A stretch of DNA of 64,000 nt. Source: Dehalococcoides mccartyi. Its GTDB lineage: Bacteria > Chloroflexota > Dehalococcoidia > UBA2979. The first letter of the stretch is position 1, and the number at the start of each line of letters is the position of its first letter. The notes beneath the pieces are model-generated. The model ran no database searches, was not told the DNA's origin, and saw only the letters and a list, made by a program, of their open reading frames with translations. Where the stretch lies: positions 1-64,000 of the forward strand of contig CAMBFG010000003.1 of the NCBI GenBank assembly GCA_945865925.1, read 5' to 3'. Below are positions 7,888 through 17,240 of this stretch, one piece after another. Position numbers and translations under genes: made by a program.

Positions 7888-8919
7888 ATGGCTATCGACC
7901 ACTACTCGACTCTGGGCGTGAAGCGAGGGGTCTCCGAAAAAGAGATTCGGAGCGCCTACCGCCGTCTGGCACGCCAACACCACCCCGACGTGAACCCGGG
8001 TAAGCCGGAGGCGGAGGAGCGGTTCAAGGCCGTGAACGCGGCCTACGAGGTGCTGTCCGACCCGGCGAAGCGCCAGAAGTACGACCAGTACGGTGACCAG
8101 TGGCAGCATGCCGACGAGATCGAGGCGATGCGCCGGCAGCGGGCCGGGGCGGCGTACGGGCAAGGCGGGCCGGGCGGCACCTCGTTCTCGTTCGACGGCA
8201 ACCTGTCTGACCTCTTCGGGGCACAGGGCGGCGGCACCGGCGCGGGGATGTTCGACTCGCTCTTCCGGCGCGCCCCGGGACGGCAGCGCGGGCAGGACGT
8301 CGAGCACGCCGTCCGCGTCACCCTCGATGAGGCATACGCGGGGACATCCCGCACCGTCGAACTGCGCGGGCCGGACGAGGTGTGCGCGACGTGCGCCGGC
8401 GCGGGGCAGATGGCGGGCGCGACGTGTCACGCCTGTCGCGGGACCGGGTCGACTGGCGGGACGCGTCGTGTCGAGGTGCGGATCCCGGCGGGTGTGGCGG
8501 ACGGCGCTCGGATCCGTGTGGCGGGGAAGGGGAGCCCCGGCGCGGGCGGTGGTGCGCCGGGAGACCTCTTCCTGCGGGTGCAGGTGTCGTCGCATCCAGT
8601 GTTCGAGCGTCGCGGTGACGATGTGCATGTGACGGTGGACGTGCCGGTGGCGGACGCAGCCCTCGGTGGCGAGGTGCGAGTGCCGACGCTGAAGGGCCGC
8701 GCACTCGCACTCCGGGTGCCGGCCGGGACACAGGGTGGCCGGGTGCTGCGGCTCGCGGGGCAGGGGATGCCTCGTGCGACCGGTGGATTCGGCGACCTGT
8801 TCGCGTCGGTGCGGCTGGTGCTGCCCGACCCGATGTCGGACGAGCAGCGAGCGCTCTTCGAGCAGTTGCGCGCGACGACCTCGGATGCGGCGGGCGCGAC
8901 GACGGATGGTGCGTCGTGA
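7888..8919 (+). CDS. dnaJ: DnaJ-family co-chaperone with a half zinc finger
   Basis: A 343-aa Hsp40 that stimulates DnaK. The J domain (residues 1-70) contains the HPD motif in ARQHHPDVNPG. A Gly-rich linker (about 85-130) follows, then the C-terminal substrate-binding domains. The zinc-finger region has only two CxxCxGxG repeats (CATCAGAG and CHACRGTG), not the usual four. It could therefore bind only one zinc and is intermediate between DnaJ and CbpA types. First gene of an operon with hspR (overlapping TGATG) and clpC. dnaK and grpE are not in the window. Confidence 0.92.
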   Translation: MAIDHYSTLGVKRGVSEKEIRSAYRRLARQHHPDVNPGKPEAEERFKAVNAAYEVLSDPAKRQKYDQYGDQWQHADEIEAMRRQRAGAAYGQGGPGGTSFSFDGNLSDLFGAQGGGTGAGMFDSLFRRAPGRQRGQDVEHAVRVTLDEAYAGTSRTVELRGPDEVCATCAGAGQMAGATCHACRGTGSTGGTRRVEVRIPAGVADGARIRVAGKGSPGAGGGAPGDLFLRVQVSSHPVFERRGDDVHVTVDVPVADAALGGEVRVPTLKGRALALRVPAGTQGGRVLRLAGQGMPRATGGFGDLFASVRLVLPDPMSDEQRALFEQLRATTSDAAGATTDGAS

Positions 8920-9239
8920 TGCCTGGGATGTCGGATGAGCCGGTGTTCGCGATCTCGGTCGTGGCGCGGTTGGTCGGGCTGCACGCGCAGACGCTGCGGA
9001 TGTACGAGCGAATGGGGCTGGTGGAACCGGCTCGGTCCGCGGGGAACGTGCGGCGTTACTCGCAGGCGGACGTCGAGCGGCTGCGGCAGGTCGTGCGGAT
9101 GGTCGAGGACCTCGGCGTGAACCTGGCGGGCGCGCAAGTCGCGCTGGGCCTGCTGCGACAGATCGAGGAGTTGCGCGTGGAACTCGATGCGACGCGCGCG
9201 GCGCTGACGGAGGCCAGAAGCGCGCAGCCGCAGCGGTAG
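8919..9239 (+). CDS. hspR: Heat-shock repressor HspR (MerR family)
   Basis: A 106-aa MerR-type regulator. The N-terminal winged helix (FAISVVARLVGLHAQTLRMYERMGLVEPARS) is followed by RRYSQADVERLRQV and a C-terminal coiled coil. It closely resembles HspR, which represses chaperone operons by binding HAIR elements, usually with DnaK as co-repressor. The ATG overlaps the dnaJ stop codon. The HAIR at 7847-7867 upstream of dnaJ predicts autoregulation of dnaJ-hspR and probably clpC. Confidence 0.9.
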   Translation: MPGMSDEPVFAISVVARLVGLHAQTLRMYERMGLVEPARSAGNVRRYSQADVERLRQVVRMVEDLGVNLAGAQVALGLLRQIEELRVELDATRAALTEARSAQPQR

Positions 9240-9316
9240 ACGCCACTGAAGGTGGCATACAGGACAACGATTCGCTCGGGTGCTGAGGCATCGATGAGCG
9301 GGATGGAGCGCGACAG

Positions 9317-11770
9317 ATGATGCGGAACGATCGATTCACGGAGCAGGCGCAGGAAGTGCTGGCGTCTTCGCAGGCGCTGGTGCGGGAGTCGCGGCATGCG
9401 CAGTGGGACGTGGAGCACGTCTTCTATGCCCTCGTGCGGCTGAAGGACTCGCTGGCGCGTGAGGTGCTGTCGAAGATGGGCGTGGACCCCGAGGCGGTCG
9501 GGCGCTCCGTGAAGGAGCGACTGGACCGTGCGCCTCGGCTGGCACACGACGTGGTGCAGATCTACACGACGCCTCGGATCGTGTCCGTGCTGGAGGCGGC
9601 GAACGCAGAGTCGTCCCGCCTGCAGGACGAGTACGTGGGCGTGGAGCATCTGCTGATCGCGCTGTCCGATGTGCGCGACGGCGATGTGGCGGCGGTGCTC
9701 GCGGAGTTCTCGATCACGAAGGAGCGCGTGTACCGCGCGCTGCAGCAGATCCGCGGGAACGCTCGGGTGGACTCGCCGACGGCGGAGTCGCGGTACCAGG
9801 CGCTGTCGAAGTACAGCACGGACCTGACCGAGGTGGCGCGCAACGGGAAGATCGACCCGGTGATCGGGCGCGACGAGGAAGTCGCACGCGTGATGCAAGT
9901 GTTGAACCGGCGCACGAAGAACAACCCGGTGCTGATCGGCGAGGCGGGCGTAGGCAAGACGGCCATCGTCGAGGGCCTCGCGCAGCGCATCGTGAACGGG
10001 GACGTGCCGGACCGGCTGAAGGGGAAGCGCGTGCTCGCCCTCGACATGGGCGCGCTGCTGGCGGGCTCGAAGTTCCGCGGGGAGTTCGAGGAGCGCCTGC
10101 AGGCCGTGATGGCCGAGGTGAAGCAGTCAGCCGGTGAGGTGATCCTCTTCATCGACGAGCTGCACCAGGTGGTCGGCGCTGGCGGCGCGGACGGGGCGAT
10201 CGACGCCTCCAACATGATGAAGCCGGCGCTGGCACGCGGTGAACTCCGGGTGATCGGTGCGACGACGCTCGACGAGTACCGCAAGCACATCGAGTCGGAC
10301 GCGGCGCTGGAGCGGCGGTTCTCGCCGGTGTTCGTGGACGAGCCGAGTGAGGACGAGGCGATCCAGATCCTGCACGGGATCCGCTCGAAGTATGAGGCGC
10401 ACCACGGTGTGCCGATTACGGACGCGGCGATCGAGGCGGCGGTCCACCTGTCCGCGCGGTACATCCCGGACCGGAACCTGCCGGACAAGGCGATCGACCT
10501 CATCGACGAGGCGGGATCGAAGCATGTGATCCAGGCAGAGGCGATGTCGCCCGACCTGCGCGATCTGAAGCAGCGGCTCGACGACGCCTCGATGCGTCTC
10601 GACGCGGCAGCGGCGCGGCAGGACTTCGAGTCGGCGGCGCGGATCAAGCAGGAGGTACTCGCCATCCAGGCGGAGTACACCGAGCGTCGCGCGACGTGGC
10701 AGCGCGAGCACGGGCTGGGCGAGGAGGTCTCCGAGCAGGAGATCGCGGCGCTCATCGCGCAGATGACGGGGATCCCGGTCGACCGGATGCTCGAGGGCGA
10801 GGCGGACAAACTGCTGAAGATGGAGGAGTTCCTCCACCAGCGGGTGATCGGCCAGGAACGAGCGATCTCGGCGCTGTCGGACGCGATCCGCCGCGCGCGG
10901 AGCGGGTTGAAGGACCCGCGCCGTCCGATCGGTTCGTTCATCTTCGTCGGCCCGACCGGCGTCGGTAAGACGTACCTGACGAAGGCGTTGGCGGAGTACC
11001 TGTTCGACGACCCGGACGCGCTGCTGCGGATCGACATGAGCGAATACCAGGAGCGGCACACGGTCTCGCGGTTGCTCGGTGCGCCTCCGGGGTACGTGGG
11101 CTTCGACCAGGCCGGTGAACTGACGGAGGCGGTGCGCCGCCGTCCGTACCAGGTGGTGCTGTTCGACGAGATCGAGAAGGCGCACCCGGACATCTTCAAC
11201 ACGCTGTTGCAGGTGATGGACGACGGGCGGCTGACGGACAGTCACGGCCGCACGGTGGACTTCCGCAACACGGTGATCGTGATGACGAGCAACCTCGGCA
11301 CCGGACAGAAGGTGGAGTCGGTGGGCTACCGGCGCACCAACTCGCCGGTGGAAAGCGACCGACAGCAGCGCGAGGTGGAGGGGGCATTGAAGCGGTTCTT
11401 CCGCCCGGAGTTCCTGAACCGGGTGGACGAGGTGGTGGTGTTCGAGCCGCTGACGGAGCCGGAGATCCAGCAGATCGCACGCCTCGAGGTGAACACGGTG
11501 GCGGAGCGGCTGTCGGACCGGAAAGTGAGGCTGGTGGTGACGGATGCCGCTGTGGCGCTGATCGCGAAGGAAGGGTTCGACCCGGACTTCGGGGCACGCC
11601 CGCTGCGCCGGCTGATCGAGCGCAAGGTGGAGAACCCACTCGCCCGCGAGATCCTCTCCGGTACCTACCAGGCAGGCGACCTCGTGACGGTGGATGTGGT
11701 GGACGGGCAGTTCGAGTTCACGCGGACGGCGGGGGCGCCGTCGGACGTAGTGGAGGCGACGGTGGCGTAA
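9317..11770 (+). CDS. clpC: ATP-dependent unfoldase ClpC
   Basis: An 817-aa HSP100 protein that unfolds substrates for ClpP. Order: double Clp-N repeat (1-150), NBD1 with Walker [10 protein letters not shown] and Walker [10 protein letters not shown], a short middle domain of UVR type ([20 protein letters not shown]), then NBD2 with [14 protein letters not shown] and [10 protein letters not shown], and a C-terminal D2-small domain. The short UVR-like middle region and the length indicate ClpC rather than ClpB. A VGY tripeptide follows MTSNLG and sits where ClpC carries its ClpP-docking VGF loop. Third gene of the HspR operon, 77 bases after hspR. No adaptor (mcsAB) is present. Confidence 0.92.
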   Translation: MMRNDRFTEQAQEVLASSQALVRESRHAQWDVEHVFYALVRLKDSLAREVLSKMGVDPEAVGRSVKERLDRAPRLAHDVVQIYTTPRIVSVLEAANAESSRLQDEYVGVEHLLIALSDVRDGDVAAVLAEFSITKERVYRALQQIRGNARVDSPTAESRYQALSKYSTDLTEVARNGKIDPVIGRDEEVARVMQVLNRRTKNNPVLIGEAGVGKTAIVEGLAQRIVNGDVPDRLKGKRVLALDMGALLAGSKFRGEFEERLQAVMAEVKQSAGEVILFIDELHQVVGAGGADGAIDASNMMKPALARGELRVIGATTLDEYRKHIESDAALERRFSPVFVDEPSEDEAIQILHGIRSKYEAHHGVPITDAAIEAAVHLSARYIPDRNLPDKAIDLIDEAGSKHVIQAEAMSPDLRDLKQRLDDASMRLDAAAARQDFESAARIKQEVLAIQAEYTERRATWQREHGLGEEVSEQEIAALIAQMTGIPVDRMLEGEADKLLKMEEFLHQRVIGQERAISALSDAIRRARSGLKDPRRPIGSFIFVGPTGVGKTYLTKALAEYLFDDPDALLRIDMSEYQERHTVSRLLGAPPGYVGFDQAGELTEAVRRRPYQVVLFDEIEKAHPDIFNTLLQVMDDGRLTDSHGRTVDFRNTVIVMTSNLGTGQKVESVGYRRTNSPVESDRQQREVEGALKRFFRPEFLNRVDEVVVFEPLTEPEIQQIARLEVNTVAERLSDRKVRLVVTDAAVALIAKEGFDPDFGARPLRRLIERKVENPLAREILSGTYQAGDLVTVDVVDGQFEFTRTAGAPSDVVEATVA

Positions 11771-11790
11771 GGCCTCGACGGGTGGGAAGT

Positions 11791-11827
11791 GCGAGGGCGT
11801 CCGGCGACGGGCGCCCTCGTTGTTTGT
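11791..11827 (+). terminator. Intrinsic terminator after clpC
   Basis: CGAGGGCG (11792-11799) pairs with CGCCCTCG (11812-11819), followed by TTGTTTG. It closes the dnaJ-hspR-clpC operon. Confidence 0.8.
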
Positions 11828-11947
11828 GCGTGGGGGGTGCCACGCCCTCATGCGATTCACACTTCCGTTGCAACCGGGCGGAGACCTCGCGGTAACATCG
11901 AGGGTGCGCGGGACACTTCGGATCCTTCGCTGGAGGCTGGTGTCGGA

Positions 11948-12775
11948 ATGAACAATCTCAAGACGGTGGTGCTGCTGGCGGCGTTGAGCGGACTGCTGAT
12001 CGCGGTCGGTGGCGCGATTGGTGGGGCGAGCGGGGCGCTGCTGTTCTTCGGGTTCTCGCTGCTGCTGAACGCGGGGTCGTACTGGTTCTCCGCGGACATC
12101 GTGTTGAAGACGTCGGGGGCGCACGAGATCCAGCGCGAGCAGGACCCGGCACTGTTCGACATGGTGGCCGAGGTGGCGCGACGCGCGGAGATGCCGATGC
12201 CTCGCGTGTACGCGATGGACTCGGCGCAGCCGAACGCGTTTGCGACCGGGCGGTCGCCGAAGCACGCGGCGGTGGCGGTGACCGCCGGCATCCGGCAGTT
12301 GCTGTCCGACCGCGAGTTGTTCGCGGTGCTGGCGCACGAGATCTCGCACGTGAAGAACCGCGACATCCTGATCAACAGTGTGGTGGCGGCGATCGCTTCT
12401 GCGATCTCGATGATCGGGTGGATCGGGATGTTCACCGGCGGCGGTGGCGACCGTGACAACCGAGGCAGCAACCTGATCGCCATCCTCGTGGCGCCGATCG
12501 CGGCGTCGCTGATCCAGATGGGGATCTCGCGCTCCCGGGAGTTCGAGGCGGACGCGGACGGCGCGACGGTGTCAGGGGACCCGGAGGCGCTGGCGTCGGC
12601 GTTGCAGCGACTCGAGATGGGCGCGCGCCGGATGCCGATGAACGTGCCCAAGTCGACGGCTCACCTGTTCATCGTGAACCCCTTCGCCGGGGTGAGTGCG
12701 CGCAATCTGTTCTCGACGCACCCGCCGACCGAGGAGCGGGTGGCACGACTGCAGAAGATGGCTTCGCGCCAGTAG
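11948..12775 (+). CDS. htpX: Membrane zinc metalloprotease HtpX
   Basis: A 275-aa M48 peptidase that degrades misfolded membrane proteins. Two N-terminal membrane segments lie within about residues 1-50. The catalytic HExxH is HEISH (VLAHEISHVKNRD), and the third zinc ligand is Glu in SREFEADADG. Another hydrophobic pair lies between them. It sits directly downstream of the heat-shock operon, which suits its stress role, but it has its own upstream gap and a terminator before it. No HAIR-like sequence is evident upstream. Confidence 0.93.
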   Translation: MNNLKTVVLLAALSGLLIAVGGAIGGASGALLFFGFSLLLNAGSYWFSADIVLKTSGAHEIQREQDPALFDMVAEVARRAEMPMPRVYAMDSAQPNAFATGRSPKHAAVAVTAGIRQLLSDRELFAVLAHEISHVKNRDILINSVVAAIASAISMIGWIGMFTGGGGDRDNRGSNLIAILVAPIAASLIQMGISRSREFEADADGATVSGDPEALASALQRLEMGARRMPMNVPKSTAHLFIVNPFAGVSARNLFSTHPPTEERVARLQKMASRQ

Positions 12776-12802
12776 CCGTCGGCGCCCGGTGGCGGACAGA
12801 TG

Positions 12803-12836
12803 GAGAGGGCGCCCGATGGGCGCCCTCTCTTGTTGT
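12803..12836 (+). terminator. Intrinsic terminator after htpX
   Basis: A perfect 12-bp stem GAGAGGGCGCCC/GGGCGCCCTCTC with a GAT loop, followed by TTGTTG. It may serve the convergent VOC gene as well. Confidence 0.85.
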
Positions 12837-12855
12837 GTGGCCTCGGGGCGTCGCT

Positions 12856-13260
12856 CTACGCGGCGGGCGGGCGCTGGATGAGTTCGATGCGGATGTTGTC
12901 CGGACAGCGGATGAAGCAGATCCGCTGGACGGGCGGCGTCGACGGTGGAGGTGGTGCCTGGAGGAGGACGGCGCCGAGGCCGGTGAGCCTCGCGAGGTCC
13001 GCTTCGAGGTTGTCGGAGTCGAAGCCGAAGTGCTCGAGGCCTTCGTGGGCGTTGGCATCGCCTGGTCCGAGGGTCTCGCCGGTACGCGCTCCGGAGATGT
13101 TGACGGTGATGCCGTTCTCCGACCGGCAAGCGACGAAGCGGTCGCCGACATCGCGGACGGTGTCGCTGACGATGGTGAAGTTGAAGGCCTTCACCCACCA
13201 GTCGGCGACGACCTTGGGGTCGGTCGCCTTGAGGTGGATGTGGTTGATGTTGAAGGGCAT
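12856..13260 (-). CDS. VOC (glyoxalase/dioxygenase) family protein
   Basis: A 134-aa vicinal-oxygen-chelate protein with two beta-alpha-beta-beta-beta modules. It starts NHIHLKATDPKVVADWWVKAF, which carries the first metal His, and ends FIRCPDNIRIELIQ with the last Glu ligand. These proteins are metal-dependent lyases, isomerases or dioxygenases. The substrate is not evident. AGGAG precedes the ATG at good spacing. Stands alone between terminators. Confidence 0.8.
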   Translation of the reverse strand: MPFNINHIHLKATDPKVVADWWVKAFNFTIVSDTVRDVGDRFVACRSENGITVNISGARTGETLGPGDANAHEGLEHFGFDSDNLEADLARLTGLGAVLLQAPPPPSTPPVQRICFIRCPDNIRIELIQRPPAA

Positions 13261-13321
13261 GCGGCACTCCTGCTTCGGTGGTTGGGGTGGGGAGAGGGTA
13301 GCGCGGGCGAGTACGCACGAA

Positions 13322-13345
13322 GAGGCCGCCCTTGCGGGCGGCCTC
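13322..13345 (-). terminator. Terminator of the acyl-CoA dehydrogenase operon
   Basis: A perfect 10-bp stem GAGGCCGCCC/GGGCGGCCTC with a 4-base loop. On the minus strand it follows the 13392-14507 gene and is followed by a short T-containing stretch (TTCGT). Confidence 0.65.
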
Positions 13346-13391
13346 CTGTTTGCGTTCCGCGTGCGGCCGAGGCCGCTCGGGGGTGCCTCGG

Positions 13392-14507
13392 CTAGAGGCC
13401 GAGCTGCTGTGCGACCAGCTCGCGGTGGAAGTCGGCGTCGCCGAAGGCGAGCTCGGCCCGCTTCTGGCGGCGGTAGAACAGCTGGATCTTGTAGTCCTTG
13501 GTGAAGCCGATACCACCGTGGATCTGCTGGCCGTGGGCGACCACTCGACGAGTGGCCTCCGAGCACCAGGCCTTCGCCATGTTGACGGCGATGGAGGTCT
13601 CGGCGGCGGGCTGGCCGGCCGAGATCGACCAGGCAGCCTTGTACATGATGAAGCGGGAGCCATCGACGTCCGTGACCATGTCAGCGCACTTGTGCTGGAT
13701 GGCCTGGAAGGAGCCGATCGGGCGGCCGAACTGGACGCGCTCCTTGGCGTAGTCCACGGCGATTTCGAAGTCCATCTGCGCGAGGCCCACGAGGTAGGCG
13801 CACTCGGCAACGGTGTACTTCTGGATGACCGGGGCGAGGGCAGCCCAGCCGGCACCATCGGCACCGAGGAGCTGGCCCTTGGCGCCGTTGAGGACGACTT
13901 CGCACTGCTTGTCGCGGGCGATGGTCTGGAGGACCGTCGTCTTCACGCCGTCCTGCTTGGTCGGGACGATGGCGAGGGTGACACCCTTGGCCGTGCGGGC
14001 CGCGACGATCAGGTAGTCAGCGACGTGGGCGTCCGGGACGAACAACTTCGTGCCGTTGATGGTGACGTCGTTGCCGGAGACGGTGGCCTTCGCCTGGATG
14101 CCAGACTCGTCGAAGCGAGCGGACGGCTCCGTGAGGGCGAGGGTGAAGATGAGTTCACCCGCGGCGATCTTGGGCAGGAATTCCTGCTTCTGGGCGTCCG
14201 AACCGGCCTCGAGGATCGGGACGGCGCCGCCGAAGACGGAGGACATGTACGGGCCCGGGACGAGCGCGCGACCGAGTTCCTCCACGAGGACCATCTGGTC
14301 GACGAAGTCGAAGCCAGCGCCGCCGTACTGCTCCGGAACCAAGAGGCCGTGCCAGCCCTGCTCCGCCATCTTCTGCCAGAGGACGGGGGAGTAGCCCTTT
14401 TCGTCCTCTTCCATTTCCCGGACGTGCGTCTCCGGGCACTCGTTCTCCAGGAACTCGCGGGCGGAGTTCTTCAGGAGCTCCTGCTGTTCATTCAGTCCCA
14501 GGTCCAC
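13392..14507 (-). CDS. Acyl-CoA dehydrogenase, small subunit-like
   Basis: A 371-aa flavoprotein that introduces an alpha-beta double bond into an acyl-CoA. It has the N-terminal helical domain, the middle beta-domain (FTLALTEPSARFD) and the C-terminal helical domain with VQFGRPIGSFQAIQHKCADM and GGIGFTKDYKIQLFYRR. In the last motif a Lys-Asp pair stands where many homologues carry the catalytic Glu. The gene lies 75 bases after another acyl-CoA dehydrogenase. The 371 + 409 aa pair resembles the two-subunit FadE heterotetramers known from steroid side-chain breakdown (inference). The true substrate is unknown. Confidence 0.85.
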   Translation of the reverse strand: MDLGLNEQQELLKNSAREFLENECPETHVREMEEDEKGYSPVLWQKMAEQGWHGLLVPEQYGGAGFDFVDQMVLVEELGRALVPGPYMSSVFGGAVPILEAGSDAQKQEFLPKIAAGELIFTLALTEPSARFDESGIQAKATVSGNDVTINGTKLFVPDAHVADYLIVAARTAKGVTLAIVPTKQDGVKTTVLQTIARDKQCEVVLNGAKGQLLGADGAGWAALAPVIQKYTVAECAYLVGLAQMDFEIAVDYAKERVQFGRPIGSFQAIQHKCADMVTDVDGSRFIMYKAAWSISAGQPAAETSIAVNMAKAWCSEATRRVVAHGQQIHGGIGFTKDYKIQLFYRRQKRAELAFGDADFHRELVAQQLGL

Positions 14508-14582
14508 AGTGCATCCCTCCCAATCGCGTCCAGCGAGACTGCCGGTACGCGTGCTGCTCTGTCCGTGCGTCCTCGCTGAGGA

Positions 14583-15812
14583 CTAACCGCGCGGAAGGCC
14601 GAGGCCCCGCGTGGCGATGACGTTGCGCTGGATTTCGTTCGAGCCCGAGAAGATGGAGTGCGGCACCGAACCCACGTAGTCGTGGATGTGTGCAGCGCCC
14701 ATCGGCGCGTACTTCGAGGTGCGGTCCCAGACGTTCGCGTAGAGGCCCCACGCCTTGCTCTGCGTCCGAGACAGGCGCTGGTGCAACTCGGAGCCGAAGG
14801 TCTTGTTGACCGAGGCCTCGTAGTTCGGCACCAGGCCGCGGTTCTGGATGCTGACGATGCGGAAGGCGAAGTTGAACAGCACTTCGGTCTCGATGGCGCG
14901 GTCCGCCAGTTCGAGGCGCGTGGTGTTCCAGTCCTGGCGCTGGAAAGACTTGCCCTTGCCGCCGAGGAATTCCTTCATCTCGCCCATGCCTCGACGGTAC
15001 GAGACCGCGCCGGCGATGCCGGAGCGCTCGAAGTCGAGCAGGGTCATGCCGACGTACCAGCCGCGGTTCTCTTCACCGATGAGGTTCTTGGCCGGGACGC
15101 GGACGTCCTCGAAGAACGTCTCGTTGAACCCGTGCTCCCAGCCCATGTTGATGAGCGGGCGGACGGAGAGACCCGGGGTCTTGATGTCCATGATCATGAA
15201 GGAGATGCCGCGGTGCTTCGGCGCCTGCGGGTCCGTGCGGACGAGGGCGAAGAGCCAGTCCGCGAAGTGCGCGCCAGACGTCCAGATCTTCTGGCCGTTG
15301 ATGACGAACTCGTCGCCATCACGGACGGCACGCGTCTGCAGCGAGGCCAGGTCCGAGCCCGCGCCCGGCTCCGAGTAGCCCTGCGCCCAGGCGACTTCAC
15401 CGGAGAGGATGCGAGAGAGGTGTTCCTTCTTCTGCTCCTCTGAGCCGTGGACGATGAGGGTGGGGCCGAGCATCGAGACGCCCATGCCACCGACCGAGGG
15501 GGCGGCCGCTTCGGCCATCTCCTGGTTGTAGATGAACTGCTCGACCGTGGAGAGTCCGGCTCCGCCGTACTCCTTGGGCCACGCGGGGGCGATCCAGCCC
15601 TTGTCCGCGAGGGCGGTCGCCCACTGCGAGGCGGTGGCGACGCGCTTCGGGTCGGTGGACTTGCGGTCCGCCTGCCAACCACCTGCGAAGCCCTCGCCCT
15701 CGCCGGTGGCCTCGCCGGCCTTGGGCTTGTACGGGTCGGGCAGTTTGGCTTGAATAAAGGCACGAACTTCCTGTCGGAAGTTGGCCTGCTCCGGGCTGTC
15801 GCTCCAGTCCAT
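14583..15812 (-). CDS. Acyl-CoA dehydrogenase, large subunit-like
   Basis: A 409-aa acyl-CoA dehydrogenase of the FadE29/FadE17-like type. Visible motifs are WAQGYSEPGAGSDLASLQTRA (flavin and substrate side), INGQKIWTSGAHFADW, DFERSGIAGAVSYRRG and the C-terminal SGSNEIQRNVIATRGLGLPRG, which contacts FAD across the dimer. The ATG at 15812 is chosen because it gives MDWSDSPEQANFRQEV, the usual family start, with AAGGGA upstream. First gene of a two-gene operon with 13392-14507. Confidence 0.88.
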   Translation of the reverse strand: MDWSDSPEQANFRQEVRAFIQAKLPDPYKPKAGEATGEGEGFAGGWQADRKSTDPKRVATASQWATALADKGWIAPAWPKEYGGAGLSTVEQFIYNQEMAEAAAPSVGGMGVSMLGPTLIVHGSEEQKKEHLSRILSGEVAWAQGYSEPGAGSDLASLQTRAVRDGDEFVINGQKIWTSGAHFADWLFALVRTDPQAPKHRGISFMIMDIKTPGLSVRPLINMGWEHGFNETFFEDVRVPAKNLIGEENRGWYVGMTLLDFERSGIAGAVSYRRGMGEMKEFLGGKGKSFQRQDWNTTRLELADRAIETEVLFNFAFRIVSIQNRGLVPNYEASVNKTFGSELHQRLSRTQSKAWGLYANVWDRTSKYAPMGAAHIHDYVGSVPHSIFSGSNEIQRNVIATRGLGLPRG

Positions 15813-16194
15813 CGGGTGTCCCTTCTTCCTCTCGGCGGTACTGCGCGTGTGCTGCAGTCCGGGCGGAGGCTGTGCGGCGAACGTGCGGCCTCGGCCGCGA
15901 TCACTCAATCTTCCGACCACCTCGGAGGAGGCAGCGCGTCAGACACGGGCGTGCGCTTGAGGCATGAGGAGTCTCGCGCGACGTCCCCGCCATCCCCCGA
16001 CTGCCGCAGTCGGGCCGCGCGAGCGCACTATCCTCGGATTCGGGTGCCGGGTCAACCGCCGCTGACGCCCGCGTGAAGGTGGAATCTGGCGGGTTGACCC
16101 GCGGTGGCGGGGGTCGCATGATCCGGGGCGGGTGGTCAAAGGGAGTCCGCTCATGCGCTTCGGTTCCCGCGGTCGAGAAGACGAGGGGCGGACG
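15813..16194. other. Intergenic region between divergent genes
   Basis: About 380 bases between the divergent acyl-CoA dehydrogenase operon and the coiled-coil gene. It must hold both promoters. I see no RNA gene, hairpin with T-tract or credible coding region. Confidence 0.5.
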
Positions 16195-17097
16195 ATGCCT
16201 CAGGTACCCCCACCGGCGCTGCCCGCCCAGCCAGCCTCCCACGTGCCGACATCTCTGCAGGCACCCGCCATCGAGCGCGCGGTGCCGCCGAGCAAGCGCC
16301 TTCAGCGTGTCGCGGAGCATTTCCACTCTCAGGGTGAACTCCTCGCCGCGATGCGGGAGCAGTTCGAGACCGAGATGGAGCCGATGCAGGACCTGCTGGT
16401 CCGGCAATCCCACGCGATGCAGCGCTTGATGTCCAACCTCGACGAGCGCCTGCGTCCGCTGAATGAGAACGCGGACGGCGAGGAGTCGAACCTCCACGCG
16501 CTGGAGTCGCGGATCTCGGCGGGTGGCCCGGACCACGTCGCGCGGGCGTTCCAGCCCTACCTCGAAGACCAGCGCAACCGGATCAACTCGACACGCACCC
16601 AGATCGAGCAGCAGCGGATCCCGTTCTCTCAGTACGGCGAGGACGCGCGCGAGGCGGTCGAGGTGGCGCTGTCGCGCTTCGACCACGATATGGATGCCCT
16701 GGAGCAGAACCTGGCCGAACAGCGCCGGGTGATGATGCGGATGCTGGACGCGATGCGTTCCGAGGCCTTCGCCGCAGTGAAGGTGTACCTGGACGGCCGC
16801 CAGGAGGCGATCGGTCAGATCGCCTCGGCAGGCTCGACAGACCCGCAGGAGATCGGTCGGGCGATGCAGGCTCTCCGCAACGAGGTGGAGGGGATGGCGC
16901 GCCAGTCCGACCACATCAAGCAAGTGCTGGACAAGACGGACCTCTCCGACCGCCAGTTGGTGTCGATGTCGGTCGTTGGCCCTCGGGCGATGGCGGCACC
17001 GCCGACGCCGGCCGCTCCGACTCAGCCGGCCATGCCTGCGATGCCGGCCCTGACGATGGAAGATGTGGACGGGGCGAGCGCGTCGTCAGACGCATAG
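16195..17097 (+). CDS. Coiled-coil protein of unknown function
   Basis: A 300-aa soluble protein. A Pro/Ala-rich N-terminus (1-35) leads into a long, almost wholly helical, charged middle (about 40-255), ending in a Pro/Ala/Met-rich tail (AAPPTPAAPTQPAMPAMPAL). No catalytic motif, signal peptide or membrane segment is seen, and the family is not recognised. The start at 16195 (MPQVPPPAL) is supported by GAGGGG 6 bases upstream, against the ORF-track start 21 codons earlier. Monocistronic, with its own terminator. Confidence 0.7.
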   Translation: MPQVPPPALPAQPASHVPTSLQAPAIERAVPPSKRLQRVAEHFHSQGELLAAMREQFETEMEPMQDLLVRQSHAMQRLMSNLDERLRPLNENADGEESNLHALESRISAGGPDHVARAFQPYLEDQRNRINSTRTQIEQQRIPFSQYGEDAREAVEVALSRFDHDMDALEQNLAEQRRVMMRMLDAMRSEAFAAVKVYLDGRQEAIGQIASAGSTDPQEIGRAMQALRNEVEGMARQSDHIKQVLDKTDLSDRQLVSMSVVGPRAMAAPPTPAAPTQPAMPAMPALTMEDVDGASASSDA

Positions 17098-17121
17098 CGC
17101 TCGACGGTTGGTTGGCTGATC

Positions 17122-17157
17122 GAGAGGGGGCGCCGCGAGGCGCCCTCTCTGTGTGTT
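17122..17157 (+). terminator. Intrinsic terminator after the coiled-coil gene
   Basis: GAGAGGGGGCGCC pairs with GGCGCCCTCTC (two-base bulge), followed by TGTGTGTTG. It has the same core sequence as the terminators at 11791 and 12803. Confidence 0.7.
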
Positions 17158-17240
17158 GAGGTGAGCAACGGAGTAGCCCTCGATGGTGGCCGTTCGATGT
17201 TGGGCAGAGGCTCGCACTGCTGCGCTACGCGCAGACGCGG

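Noticed and set aside
10127-12349. 740-aa minus-strand ORF across clpC and htpX
   Set aside because: Arg/His-rich shadow of genes with strong family matches; a consequence of few stop codons at high GC.
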